Assembly: GCF_035046485.1 (NCBI RefSeq)
Contig: NC_085136.1
Span: 159,833,963-159,897,962, forward strand
Direction: 5' to 3'
Source of the DNA: Aedes albopictus
Lineage: Eukaryota > Arthropoda > Insecta > Diptera > Culicidae
DNA: 64,000 nt
Part shown: piece by piece, positions 32,564-43,972 of the stretch
How the letters are laid out: every line of letters starts with the position of its first letter
How positions within the stretch are numbered: the first letter of the stretch is position 1
Position numbers and translations under genes: made by a program
The notes under the pieces: model-generated
The model's input: the letters and a program-made list of their open reading frames with translations, nothing else
Told to the model about the DNA's origin: nothing
Database searches by the model: none

Positions 32564-35500
32564 CCCTCCCCCTGGATATTCAATCTTGACGCGATGAGAG
32601 GGCTTAACCCATTAGCATTTTAGCGCCAGTTTATTCTCCACTGCTTGGACTTTGAGCTAGATATATCTAGTTTACGAGTTGATCGCAAGTGAAGGAATCG
32701 GCCGTAAGTGCTAATGGGAACCAAAGGAGTATCCGTAGTGCATTTATCACAAGTTATAATTCAGCTTGCATAGACCTAATATTTGCATTCTTTAAATTTT
32801 CTCAAATTTAACAATAATTGTTGAATTTAACGTAACGCAAGATTGGGTAGGGGAGGTCTCTGCGTTACACTCATCATTCATCACTTGAATTCGAAAGTAC
32901 ACAGGACAGGGACGCTAGGATAAGTTGACTTACAGCCTTACAGATTAGGTAACGTTAACAATTAAATTTATTACCTTTAGAAAATTCTGGACCCTAATCA
33001 GTCAAAACTGCTGATTTTAGAAATGAGTTTAAATTTGTATTTCTTCTTTTTATAGGTTTTGTAGCGATGAATATATAGAAGTTGACAAATAATTCTAATC
33101 ATTTTAATTTTTGACACAAAAATCAGCTGACTGAACTTTTTTGTTTTATATTCTAGACCAGTGATTCCCAAAGTGGGCGAAATCGCCCCCTTGGGGGCGA
33201 AAACGACATTGAAGGGGCGAAAATTTTAAAATTCGAATTTGGGGAACGAAAAATTCAACAAGGGGGCGATTTTCCGAAAACTATTTCAATCAGAATTATT
33301 TTGGGTATTTTTTTACAGTTTCGGTCTCTTTGTCAAGAGGAGTTTTTGTCATTGTCTGAAAGTTGGTCGAACAAATCAGCTCGATTGGAAAAGTTTCTAT
33401 ATCAATTTCGGATTTAACAGGCTTATTATACCTTACCAAACAATAGAATAAGTTCCCCTTGAACGGGTTGTAATTATTTTCAAAAAGATTCATTTTGAAG
33501 ACCAAATCCCAACTCAAGTGCAGCTATTTCGGAGAATTTGATCATGTGCTTTTCTTGAGCCATCAGCCATTAAGTGAAAACAGATCTCTTTTGAAACAAC
33601 AGTTTTCGTTTTTTTTTTTGAAAACACAGCAATACCTATATTTTTTAGTTGTGAATAATTTAAAATGCCAACTGTCAAATAACATCTGATTTCATATAAT
33701 CAATCTACTTAATGCACTTAATACTCGAATACATGGTTGAAATTTTAACATTTATGTAGTACATTTGGTGTTACCTGGTATTTTAAAAAATATGAAGTAA
33801 TTACAGAAATTATACTCGTTGATTATCGCCAGTTTACAACAATATGATTTGATACATTCTTCATGTTTAAAGAAATACGAAACTTGTGTGTCATTGATTT
33901 GTCTCAGGTGTAAATTGAAAACGCGTTTTTAAGCATTCATATATTCCAAGGTATAGAGAAGCTCTGGAAGTATTTTGATTTTACCAGAGTGTTTCAATCG
34001 TATTTTGAGATTTTCTGATAGAATTTTAAACAAAGTTTGGGATTTTAATATTGTATTTAAGATTCTTATGCCTTTTCTTTCTTTGATTTTACAAATATCC
34101 CGTTATTCGAAGTTTATGTTCAAGATGACATTTTACGCCTACCTATTTAGTAAAATTGCTAAAATTTTCCAGTCTACTTGAAAGTTTTTTGTTTTATTAT
34201 TTGGCATTTTAATTACGGAATTATCTAATTTACGGTGAAATTTCAATCTTCGTCGAACTTTTAGAGTTTCTTTGAGAAAACCAAGACGACTTATAAAGCT
34301 GAATCCTAAAACCCTACCATCTATTCTTCCTTCTTCGATATTTGGAAATAACTTTATTTAGTAGTTACATTTCCTTGAAATTCTAGCAAAAAATATGATT
34401 CTGAATGCTATTTTTTATATTATAAATTCAGGAGCCCTCTTCTTCCGATTTCAAGCTTTCAAGAACTGTCTTAAGATTATTTTTATGGTGATTATAAAAA
34501 ATACAATAAATCGGAGAAAATTGGGTTGATTTTGGAACTCCATACATTTTGTATGTTATGAAAAATTGAAAAACTTTAAACCCAATTTACTTGAAAGTGG
34601 GTTTTTGTCACTTACATCCCTTTGCTTCTAACTCCCTTAATTTAAAGTTGAAAATTAAATGCAAATGAAATATTTTTTTGCGCACGTCAAAACATGAGGA
34701 AATAAAAAAAAATACAGTGAAAAAAAAGCAGGTTTTGTCCTAGTGGCTTACAAAATAGACAAAATTTGTAGATTTTAATGCAATTCCAAAATTTCGAATC
34801 GTATTTTAAAAAAAAGCAAGCTTAGGGGGGCGAAAATATTTTTCAACAGCTTCATGGGGGCGATTGCTCCGACAAGTTTGGGAACCATTGTTCTAGACGG
34901 TATTATAACACTGACCAAAAAAGCAGGAATTTTGTTACATGTTTCTTTAGGACTTAGGACGGTTGACAATCTAAAGGGTTACGGTGGATGTAATAATACT
35001 TCGGACTTAGATGATCACAGATATGCCAGATATGCAGAAGACGACTAGACGAAATTAAGAACGCAATTTGACACATTATAGACTATATTTCGACGTATAG
35101 GGTTTGACTGATTTCATTACAACATCGAATGGAAGCTCAAAAAGTGTTACCTAACACTAATATGAGAGTTATTTGGGGATGATGCTGGTGCTGTCAATGG
35201 CCAACATCGGTTATTGACACTATTGGTAATCAGCTTGAAATAATTTTCAGAATATATTGAAAAAACTTAGGTTATTATTTGATTTATTGTTTAGAGATGC
35301 TGTCAGAAAACTAGTTGCCCATATCGGCTAAAAACGCTAGCTCTGGCAGTTGTCTCCGAATAATTTTCAAAAATATCAAACCTGTAAACATTAACTATGA
35401 CAAATTTTTTGCTCTTCTTTGTAATATTTCTCAGGAATAGTACCTTGAAGGCGTTAACATGTACCTACAGCTTTTTTTCTCTGAATGTTGTCCAGTGATC

Positions 35501-35779
35501 TCGGATATTTTCGATTATTGAAATATTGTTCAATTATCACATCATCTTTGGAGCTTCCATTCGGTCAAAACACTAGTGCGATGGGAATAGTTGAAACACA
35601 GTAATTTTAAAAACTACTACGACCCAATACTAATTACTACACACTTTGCTCAAGTTGACGACATCGTCTAGTCCATCGTGAGTATTGGTACTAGTAGGGG
35701 GAAAGTTGGGAAAGGGTCCAGGCTTTGCTATCAGCTGTCATGCAGCTCCACCTGGTCACTCTACAAAAAAAAAAAAAAA
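32564..35779 (+). mobile_element. Polyadenylated retroposed insertion with 31-bp target duplication
   Basis: An identical 31-bp direct repeat occupies 32533-32563 and 35779-35809. Immediately before the second copy is a run of 15 A (35765-35779). A poly(A) end next to a target repeat is the signature of target-primed reverse transcription. Without the nested hAT element the insert is about 1.5 kb. I see no open frame, RT motif or AATAAA near the tail, so the parent RNA is unknown. Confidence 0.6.
33159..34890. mobile_element. Non-autonomous hAT element, 8-bp duplication TTCTAGAC
   Basis: 1732 bp. Ends CAGTGATTCCCAAAG and the complement of CAATGGTTCCCAAAC. Sub-terminal gggggcgaaa words occur at both ends. 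TTCTAGAC flanks it at 33151-33158 and 34891-34898, as expected for hAT. The interior is AT-rich with no transposase frame. Confidence 0.85.
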
Positions 35780-35995
35780 TGATGCAATAGTTTTTAGAAT
35801 ATGATTGTTATCTCATTAGGTAAACTCAACCACCACTTACTTGTTTTAAAAGCGGAACTTTTTATAAACAATCAAAATACTATTGATTTACAGCTAATTT
35901 TTTTTCTGTTGATTTCGAAAAATTTGGCCAATTTGCAATAATTTTTGTTCGAGTAACTTTTTCTGAAACGCTTTCTAGGCATAGTAATAGTCATT

Positions 35996-36250
35996 GGGTC
36001 TCCATTTAGCATAGTGGTTAGGCATCGTACACAAATTACGTAACGCTATAGGGGCAGGGAGGGAGTCAAGCTTAGCGTTACGAGCCATACAAAATATTTT
36101 TGGTTTTAATACAAAAAGCGTTACATGGGGGAGGGGGGGGGGGAATCTGAAATCGCTGATTTTAGCGTTACGTAATTTGTGTACCATGCCTTAAGGTAAT
36201 GGATCAACAATCCGGAGACGGCGGGTTCAATTCCCGTTCCGTTTACCACC
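35996..36250 (+). mobile_element. Feilai-like SINE head, split by a MITE
   Basis: The head gggtctccatttagcatagt resumes after the insert as atcaacaatccggagacggc and the B box gggttcaattccc. The downstream body is degraded. The next stretch (36251-36480) is unassigned. Confidence 0.65.
36021..36190. mobile_element. 170-bp MITE GGCATSGTACACAAATTACG, TTA duplication
   Basis: 27-bp inverted ends with one mismatch around tacacaaattacgtaacgct. TTA stands at 36018-36020 and 36191-36193. A TTA duplication points to a PIF/Harbinger-type origin. The middle has a G-rich run (gggggaggggggggggg). Inserted in the SINE A-box region. Confidence 0.75.
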
Positions 36251-36479
36251 ATCAGTAGGTAACTAATCGATCAACTTCTCAATTCAAATCGTCATGTAGG
36301 CCTTCAGGTTTGTGCCTTGGTTTGGACCCGTGTTAATTTGAGCAGGGGTTTCATTATATTTTTACCTTAAACTGTAACGAAGTTGTTTGGGAAACATACA
36401 GCTTAAATTTCCTCCTAAAATGTTTCCGTCCCTTAATAATAGGCTGCTTTGTTTGTGATTGCTCTAAACTACATTAGTC

Positions 36480-38430
36480 TAGCAAAATACATTAGTTAGG
36501 TCCTGCGAGCCGGCCGTAAAAAAACAAGCAAGAGAATACGAACCGAGTTCAACAGCAACAACCCTAGGACTTGTGATTGGAAACTCATGTGGAACTGCAA
36601 ATCTCTCAATTTCATCGGGAGCATCCGCATTCCGCATACTTGCCGATGTACTGAAGGATCGCGGGTTCGGCATTGTAGCGCTGCAGGAGGTGTGTTAAAC
36701 AGGATCAACGATGTGAACGTTTCGAGGTAACCATACCTACCATCTACCAGAGCTGCGGCAATACAAGCAAACTGGGAACAGATTTTTACAGTGATGGGCG
36801 ATATGCAGCAGTGCATGATCGAATGGTGCCCGATCAACGAAAGAATGTGCAAGTTGAGGGTCAAGGGTTGGTTCTTCAACTTTAGCATAATAAACGTGCA
36901 CACTCCGGAAGCACTGATGAAGACGGATTCTACGCGCAGCCCGAACGCGAATACAATAGCTGCCCAAGCCACGACGTCAAGATCATCATAGGAGACTTAA
37001 ATGCTTAGGTTGGCCAGAAGGTCGAATTTGGACCGACAATTGGAAAGTTCAGCGCCCAGCTGACGAACGAAAACGTCCTACGACCTAGTTGATATCGCCT
37101 CCTTTATCGTTACACCTGGAGACCACCACAGCAGACGAAATCCCAAATCGACCACGTCCTGATTGACGGACGGCACTTCTCCGACATTTTCTACATCAGG
37201 ACATATCGTGACCACTATCTGGTAAGTGTTGGTTAAAATGCGCCAAAAACTCTCCGTGATCAACAACGTACGGTGCCGACGGCCGCCTCGGTATTATCTG
37301 GAGTGACTGAAGGAACCGGATGTCGCCACCGCATACGCGCAGAATCTCGATACAGCGTTGCCAGACGAGCTCAATGAAGCCTCTCTCGAGGGCTGCTGGA
37401 GTACGATAAAACCAGCCGTCAACAACGCAACGGAGACCAACGTTGGGTATGTGGAACGGAGCCGAAGGAACGATTGGTTCGACAATAAGTGTAGATAGAT
37501 TTTGGAAGGAAAAAAAAAACGCAGCGAGGGCAGTCATGCTGTAGCACGGGACCCGGTAGAATATGGAGCGATATAAAAGAACGTGGAAATTTTCCCGCCG
37601 CCTGGACGAAGCGTAATGTGAACAAATGGAACTGCTGCGTCGTTCACAAGAAACACGGAAGTTTTACCAGAAGCTCATCACATCCCGCAAAGGTTTCGTG
37701 CCACGAGGTGATCGAAAGGTGGAAGCAGCACTACGACGAACACCGGAATAGTGCGGAGAACGCAGACAGGGGGGATCCACAGGGAGCAACAACGAGCCAC
37801 CACCCACTTTGAGGGAAGTTAAGGAAGCTATCCAGTAGCGCAAGAGCAATAAGTAAGCTGGTAAGGATCTGTAAGGATGCTATCGAAGTTGAACTTATCA
37901 AGATAGCCACTTGCTTACAGCGGCTAATAGTTCGGATCTGGGAGACCGAACAGCTAGCGGAGGAGTGGAAGGAAGGGGTCATTTACCCATCTACAAGAAA
38001 GGTGACATGTTGGAGTGTGAGAACTTCAGAGCCATTACAATTCTGAATGCCGCCTACAGGTTATATCCCAGATCATCTTCCGTCGTCTTTTACTAAAAGT
38101 TAATGAATTTGTGGGAAGTTATCAGCAGGAAACACTCAACGGTTGCAGGTGTTCTGTAACAGGTGCCTGCGGTATATACTTCATGCATTATCGCATCACA
38201 ACTTCATATTTGATGTGGAGCTCCATCTACCATGCCATCAAAATTCAAAAGTGATTACGGCAGAAATTCGGAAACAAAAGAGCAGGTGGATCGCACACGC
38301 TCTGCGCAGAGGAGGACATGAAATCTGCAAGTAAGCGTTGCACTGGAACCAAGCTGAACATCGCAGCAGAGGCAGGTGCAGTCGTGGCTCTAGGCGGCGG
38401 AGCTCCAACAAAAAAAATAAAGAAGAGATC
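36480..38430 (+). pseudogene. Chimeric LINE remnant (endonuclease, RT start, foreign 3' end)
   Basis: Broken frames give endonuclease pieces (VKIIIGDLNA near 36975, QIDHVLIDGRHFSDIFYIRT near 37145) and a linker (ERSRRNDWFDNKC near 37460). RT approach blocks follow (VIERWKQHYDEHRNSAE near 37710, IYKKGDMLECENFRAITILN near 37990). After 38120 it switches without RT core to the 3' end of a different LINE: FCNRCLRYIL, then IRKQKSRWIAHALRRGGHEI (38150-38330). Stops are frequent. The first part is of the same general type as 47440-48766. Confidence 0.75.
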
Positions 38431-39060
38431 TTTCACTTTGTTTTCGGACGTAAAGCACTAAAAGTGAAACGAAGAGAGATTTGAGAAGCAGGGAAAGTAG
38501 CACTTCGATGATCACCTGAGCGGTGCAAAGAAGGTAGGCATCAGAGATGTCCATATCCTCAGTGTGGGAAAGAGAAATAGAAAATACACCACTCACGCTG
38601 TGCATCTGAACAGGAGCCCTTCTCTTATATGTGGATCCACCACTGCGATTCGGATGCGCGCAAGCTCCCTGAGCACTAGGCCACACAACAGTGCGGCGAG
38701 AGCGATTTAAAATTCTCTTTGGTGAAAGTGTAAAAAATCACCCGGGCGCGCGCTCCAGTGAGGTTTTTGCGCCAGAGTGCGCGCTGCGGTGAAACACCGG
38801 AGAGTTCTCGCCCCGGCGACACCATGGTGATAATTCGGTGACTGCTGGGTGAAAACACGGGAGAGCGCCGGAGAGCGATGCGCGCGAAAGAGTGAGCCAC
38901 ACTCGATCCAAGGCGGACGAGCAAGAGCACGCACTAGCGCTTGGTCTACCTACCACCCAAAACAAGAGAAACTGGCTTCTTGGTGTGGTGAAAAATGTTC
39001 CTATCCCCAGTGTGGTCGATAAACTGACGCCGCAGTGAATCGCTACGGTGAAATGCCATC
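38431..39060. other. GC-rich single-copy-looking island
   Basis: From about 38640 the composition becomes strongly GC-rich (gggcgcgcgctccag, cgccagagtgcgcgctgcgg). A ggtgaaa/cggagag motif repeats near 38710, 38790, 38850 and 38990. It differs sharply from the AT-rich surroundings. Overlapping open frames on the minus strand have no motif. Confidence 0.35.
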
Positions 39061-39089
39061 TAGGCATGAGACACCAAGGCAGCGGTACA

Positions 39090-39525
39090 AATGACTACAT
39101 CATCCGTGCCACAGAGGACAGAAATTAACCAATTCCAGAAAAGTTGGTCATTTATCTGCACCGTCTGCGTCGGCATCTGTCTGTTATTGGTCAGGATCTG
39201 GGAAACCAAAACAGCTACCAGAAAAGTGAAAGGAAGGGATAATCTGCCTAATTCACTGGAATAGCGAACCGGCGAACGCACATGTATTCTGCAAGACCAA
39301 GCTGGAGATGGCGGGTTTGATTCCCGCTTGGTCCAGGATTTTTTTTTTCGTAATGGAAATATGCTTGACCTCCTTGGACATAGAGCATTCTCGTGCCTGT
39401 CACACGACAATTAGCAAAGAAAGCTCTTGAGAACTATGGAACAATCGAAACACAAAGATTAGAATCAGGTTTTGTCCCAGTTAAATCTAGCACCAGGAAA
39501 AAAGAAGAAATAGAAGAAAAGCTCA
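39090..39525 (+). mobile_element. LINE scrap and 5'-truncated Feilai-like SINE
   Basis: A short RT scrap (wording close to VRIWETEQLPEEWKEG, about 39185-39250) precedes a SINE starting in its tRNA 3' half: gcgggtttgattcccgc, then ccttggacatagagcatt, cacacgacaattag and a GAA-rich tail to 39525. Confidence 0.6.
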
Positions 39526-40287
39526 AACTCAGTGTTTTTTAGGCTAGTGGTTCAGAATCCCTTATAACCACCCTTTGCTGCTAACACTATTTTTTACTTT
39601 TTGTTTAAAATACGAACTACCACGCGTCTCCACTAATGGAAATCGATACACATTCATTGACGATCAGCGGCAATTCTGACAAGCGATGGCTCTATTAGCG
39701 CAATTTGATTTGATTGGAAATTATTTTCCACAAAACAGACCAGTCATAAAACTTTATTCGCTTTTTTCGTTGGATTTCATGTCTTCAACCCACAGTATGC
39801 AAAACCAGACTGCATGACTACTGTTATTGTGGGTGAAATCCGGAAAAACCAGGGCCACCCTCCAAGCATAAGTGTATAACTGTGTGCGTTCTCAAATGAG
39901 AGAGAGAGAGAGGATAACGAGCGTGGGAGCGAGAACTCGTGCGAATATCGACGTGCATTTTGACGCGAATAGGAAACTTGTATGCTTCGTCGTCGTCGGT
40001 AGCTAGCTACATATGAAAATATCTGGAGAAAGCAACATGCTAATGAAAAATTATCCAAAGCGAAAGCAAAGCATGTTCATGCTGTTCTGTGCGCTAGACT
40101 AGTGGTGTGCGAGTTTATTTTCCAGCACGCCGGGCCCCTGTAAAGGACCTTTGTGTTCCTATGCCGTGACGACATAGCATTCAGGAACTTTACAGTCGCT
40201 CGACATGCTCTACATAGCCTACTGTGTGTATGGCGTTAGGATGAGAAGAAAAAAAAATGCAACAGCCTACTTTGGCGAAATACTTAC
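39526..40287 (-). other. dnc intron just downstream of the distal first exon
   Basis: About 760 bp that looks mainly single copy, including a (GA)n tract near 39897-39915 and ctttacag/ctgtaaag words near 40138-40195. No element recognised. Confidence 0.4.
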
Positions 40288-41012
40288 TCCAATGCTTCTG
40301 CGTTTATGTAACAGGAAGTTCTTTCTTCTTTGGTTTGCTCGCTGCGAATGCTCAAATGCGCTGGACTAAGGATGGAAATTTTGCGATTCAGCTGTAGGCT
40401 TTTCTTGAGCTTCAGCTCGTTAGTCGCTTCCATTTCGCCGAACATTTTTTCAAATCCGGGTGAAATGGCCAGCTGCGTCGGGGTTGATGGAATAGACGGC
40501 GGCAGCGATATTGCGGCCAAACCGGAAAACGTGTGAGAAGACTTCAAAGCTTGGGAGGAAAGTGCTTGATGAAAACCGGATGAAGTAGCTCCAAGGCTGG
40601 AGAAACTTTGCTGCGTCGTTGCTGCGCTGCTGCTGCTCTGCAGAAAACTGTGGAACTTGGTTTTCTTCGAGGACGCCGCCGTCGACGTCGAGGCAGATGA
40701 TGACGAAGTTAGTACAGATTGAAATGATTGTACGCTTGCGTTTGTAGTCACACTTGTTGCTGCAAAATTCCCTTGAAATCGAACATTTTCCATCAGTCGG
40801 TCGGTTTTCGGACCGTAATCACCGACGGCTTCGGCATCCCCAGCCGAATCCGGCTCCTGAACAAGCATCACATGCTGCTGCTGTTGGTGTTTTTGCTGCT
40901 GTGTTTGTAGTTGTTGCTGTTGGAAGGTTGATCGAAGGTGTTGCTGCAGCTGCTGTTGCTGCTGCTGTACGAACCCCTCTAGTGGGCACACTTTATCGTC
41001 TTCTTCTTCCAT
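40288..41012 (-). CDS. dnc: Candidate distal first coding exon of dunce, Gln/Ser-rich
   Basis: A 725-bp open exon: ATG at 41012-41010, 241 codons plus two bases (GA), donor GGA/GTAAGTA. Phase 2 joins to the first base of 10246-10434 (GA+T gives Asp before FDVENG). An in-frame TGA ten codons upstream (41042-41040) supports this start. The peptide opens MEEEDDKVCPLEGFV, then a Gln-rich tract (residues 16-47), a long Ser/Thr/Ala-rich middle (about 85-150) and a basic, more conserved-looking end (LKLKKSLQLNRKISIL and TSCYINAEAL). Such low-complexity N-termini are common in long PDE4 isoforms of insects. Assignment to dnc is inferred from strand, order, phase and the absence of another host gene. 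The implied intron is 29.9 kb. Confidence 0.75.
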
Positions 41013-41350
41013 TACCGTTTTTAGATGTACGATAGCAGTTCAGCGAAAGCGGGTTAGAAGGAAAAAACTTTTCTCACTGCACAAGTTCACCAGTTTATTT
41101 AGCCTCTTCACCGTCTAGTTTTCTACACTTTCGTAACCTTCATTCACGCTTTGCGAGGTCGCGGTTGATGCATTGATTTTCTCTGGAACATAACTTAACC
41201 GAGTTGAAACGCTTAGGAGTGGTTGAATAAATTCTCGTACACTGTAACTCGAATAACGTAGGTGGATAAATAACTCAACGGTTTAAATTTAAAATCTATC
41301 ATACAAGAATCTGTGGCCTACTAACGCCGAGAGTGGCACTTCCGTTCGGG
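41013..41350 (-). promoter_or_regulatory. Probable leader and promoter of the distal first exon
   Basis: Non-repetitive sequence directly upstream of the ATG without an obvious splice acceptor, so the coding exon probably carries its own 5' UTR. Initiator-like ttacagtg lies near 41240 and gcagtgag near 41080. No TATA box was seen. Confidence 0.4.
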
Positions 41351-41744
41351 ACACATTTACAATCTGTTAATTAACGGTTACCCAATCCAACATTTTAGCA
41401 CCGCCGTCGCGATTTATTTTAAATAAACAACATGTCGTTTCCTCGGCAACATTGTACAGTTTTATATGCATTTGCGACCTTCGTTTTGCCAAAAACGCAG
41501 AATGATGTGTCTCATAATGACATGGTGTTCCTCTGCTCATCATGTACGAACAAAATATATGCAAACGTGATTTTATTTTTAAACCATGAGAGAAAGAATC
41601 AGAAAATAGTTCTTTATGCAACGAGTTGCAAAATGAATGTTTTTGCAAGACATGTCAACAGGGCTTCATGAGTTGGATGCAAACGAGTATTTCAAAAGCC
41701 CGAGTTTAGCAAACAAGTTGCATATAAATAATGCAACTGATTGG

Positions 41745-42958
41745 TACACAGATCGAAAAAAGAGTGTAAAATTCTGTGACATATGTGCATATGATTGGAG
41801 CGTGGGATATCCCAGAAGTTTACATGACATACCATGTAAAAGTCATAAAATATCATGTAAACTTCCATTATATGTCATGTAATTCAGCATGACTCTGCGT
41901 GTTTACATGACATATTACACAAATTTACATGATATATCATGTAAACTATCAAAACATTAAGTTTACCGTATGCGTGATAATGTTTGCACCATCGTTAAAT
42001 AAAATTCCAGTTTTACTTGTGAAGACAATGTATTGGTTTTATTTGCAGGCATTTAAGCTATAACTCATATCATAGTAGGCTGTGAATAAAAAGTGTTGAT
42101 TTTCTTAGTTTAATACTTGCATAATGACTAAGTGGCAACCTAGCTCGTTATTTGTCCACGCGCAAATGTCGAAAAGTATCCGTGGTATTGTCAAAGTCAA
42201 GATTAACAATTTTTGAAATTTATTTTTTTTATTTTGACATTGCCTAATGGTGTAGACATTGACACACAAACAAAAGTTATAATAACTATTGTTTCTGGAA
42301 TTTGGTACGGATCGATAGTTTTTCGGAAATCGATAAAACGGAGGTTGCGTTCGGGCAAATTCAAGACTTTCTTATATGACGCTACTCGTAGCTCCTGGAT
42401 GCCATAATGTAATAATGTAAGTTTTTTTTCTATGATCGAAGGATCATAAAGGCCACCGTAATTTTCCTTTTCGATATGCCATTCCGTTAAGTCGCTGATA
42501 TCGCGTTTCTTTGCCATTTTTCTCATTGCGCGCATACAATTCACCCAAATCTTATTTTTGGTGGCAGCGATAGCTTTCTTAATCCATGTTAACCTTGGAC
42601 GACCAGTGGACACCTTCTGGAATAGTTGCCCTTGCTTTTTTTGGGTCTAAGACTGTTTTACGGTTCTCCTGAACACTCCTGAAATGTCTTTTTTTATCAT
42701 TTCCGCGTGGACAAGTCCCGACTACCGCTGCTACCCCTTCATGGTGTAAGCTTTAAACTTAAGAAATCGGATTTTTTTACCCGCAACCTACTGTGATATG
42801 AGTTAGAGCTTACGTGCATGCAATAAAAACCAAGACATTGTGTGTACAGGTGATATAGGTACCTTATTTGTACGATGGTGCGAACATTATCACGCATACG
42901 GTACATGACTAAACTGAAGTTTACATGACGTGTAAATCTCATTATTTTTATCTGTGTA
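41745..42958. mobile_element. 1.2-kb TIR element with large arms, TA edges
   Basis: Ends tacacagatcgaaaaa and the complement of ttatctgtgta. The segments 41815-42110 and 42740-42935 are inverted copies sharing accgtatgcgtgataatgtt, caccatcgt and taactcatatca. A cluster of tttacatgacata words marks the left sub-terminus (41820-41950). The unique middle holds the open frame at 42203-42700. Confidence 0.65.
42203..42700 (-). pseudogene. Unrecognised open frame inside the TIR element
   Basis: A minus-strand frame of about 165 codons runs from near 42700 to 42203 with one stop (VKQS stop TQKKQG). It begins LVHAEMIKKDISGVFRR and continues FQKVSTGRPRLTWIKKA, then RAMRKMAKKRDISDLTEWHI and FIDFRKTIDPYQIPETI. 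It is basic, with protein-like composition and no simple repeats. I do not recognise the family. It could be a transposase relic or a captured host exon. Confidence 0.4.
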
Positions 42959-42959
42959 T

Positions 42960-43596
42960 AGTGGGAAAAAGTGGGCCGATGTTATACTAAACGACATGTA
43001 TTTAAGGTAGAAGCATTACTGCCCATATTAGCATAGTCGACGTAAGCGCCACAGTATCTTTCAACACACTTTTGCTATTTCATCAATGAATAATATGAAG
43101 TTCAAGATTTTCTTCCACGTTGACATCTAACTCTATTATACAAAACTGGTCGGAAATATTAAAAAAATCATGGAATATGATAAGCAAAATAAAGGGACAA
43201 ATATTTTTTCAAACAAATTTGTCTCGTATATTTTTTTTTTGCTAGGATGCGTCTTATTTGGCCACTAAAAATCGAAACTAAAATTAGGAATATGACCAAA
43301 TCTGACGGCCGATTCAATATTAGCTATTCGATATTATAAAATAATACAAAACTATAAAATGATTCGTTTGCTGCAGGTAGTTCAAGTTCATGGTATGTTT
43401 TATTTGTCTAAATAAATTCAATATCAGAATTTGAAATTGCACATCGAACACTTTGCGACTCTGGACTTGATATAACGTTGAGACAGTGCATTCTGCAAAA
43501 AAAAATATTTTTGAATCGAAAGAAAAGTGCTGAGATTCTCCAGAGCTATAAGAAGTATTCCCATATACATATAGTACTGAAATAAATTGCCCAAGA
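42960..43596. other. AT-rich intronic sequence
   Basis: No terminal repeats, tandem repeats or coding signal found. Confidence 0.3.
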
Positions 43597-43960
43597 ATCT
43601 TCAAAGAGACTCCAGAATTCTGAAAGGAATTCTAGAAAAGAGACCAAGACTTTTCCAGTATCTTGGTAGGAATTCTCTCTGAATTATATTAAGGATTGGA
43701 GGTTTGAGTGTTCGACTGTTTGGATGCACTAGATGTTGGAATTCTCGGCTGTGCAGTCTCCAAACTCCTTGTCGTTGTCGTTCCAAGGAGTTTGGAGACT
43801 GCATAGCCGAGAATTCCAACATCTAGTATATTAAGGATTTTCTTAGAATTCTGAGACACATTACTACATTTCTGTGAGACGAATTGTCTCAGAGTTCCGA
43901 GAGGGATTATCCCAGAACCCTAAGACGAATTCTCCCATTCGGAATTCTAAGATGAATTCC
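43597..43960. repeat. Degenerate GAATTCTGAGAGGAATT array, interrupted
   Basis: Drifting repeats of the agaattctgagagg class, split by the hairpin insertion at 43698-43826. Confidence 0.5.
43698..43826. mobile_element. 129-bp insertion holding a 100-nt near-perfect hairpin
   Basis: The 13-bp direct repeat TATATTAAGGATT flanks it (43685-43697 and 43827-43839; the hairpin's terminal base pair overlaps the second repeat by one base). The hairpin arms, 43728-43771 and 43784-43827, pair over 44 bp with a single mismatch that would be a G-U pair in one RNA strand. The loop is the 12-nt tcgttgtcgttc. Confidence 0.7.
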
Positions 43961-43972
43961 CCAAGAAACACG

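Noticed and set aside
40754..41035. Plus-strand 93-codon frame
   Set aside because: Shadow of the Gln-rich dnc exon on the other strand.
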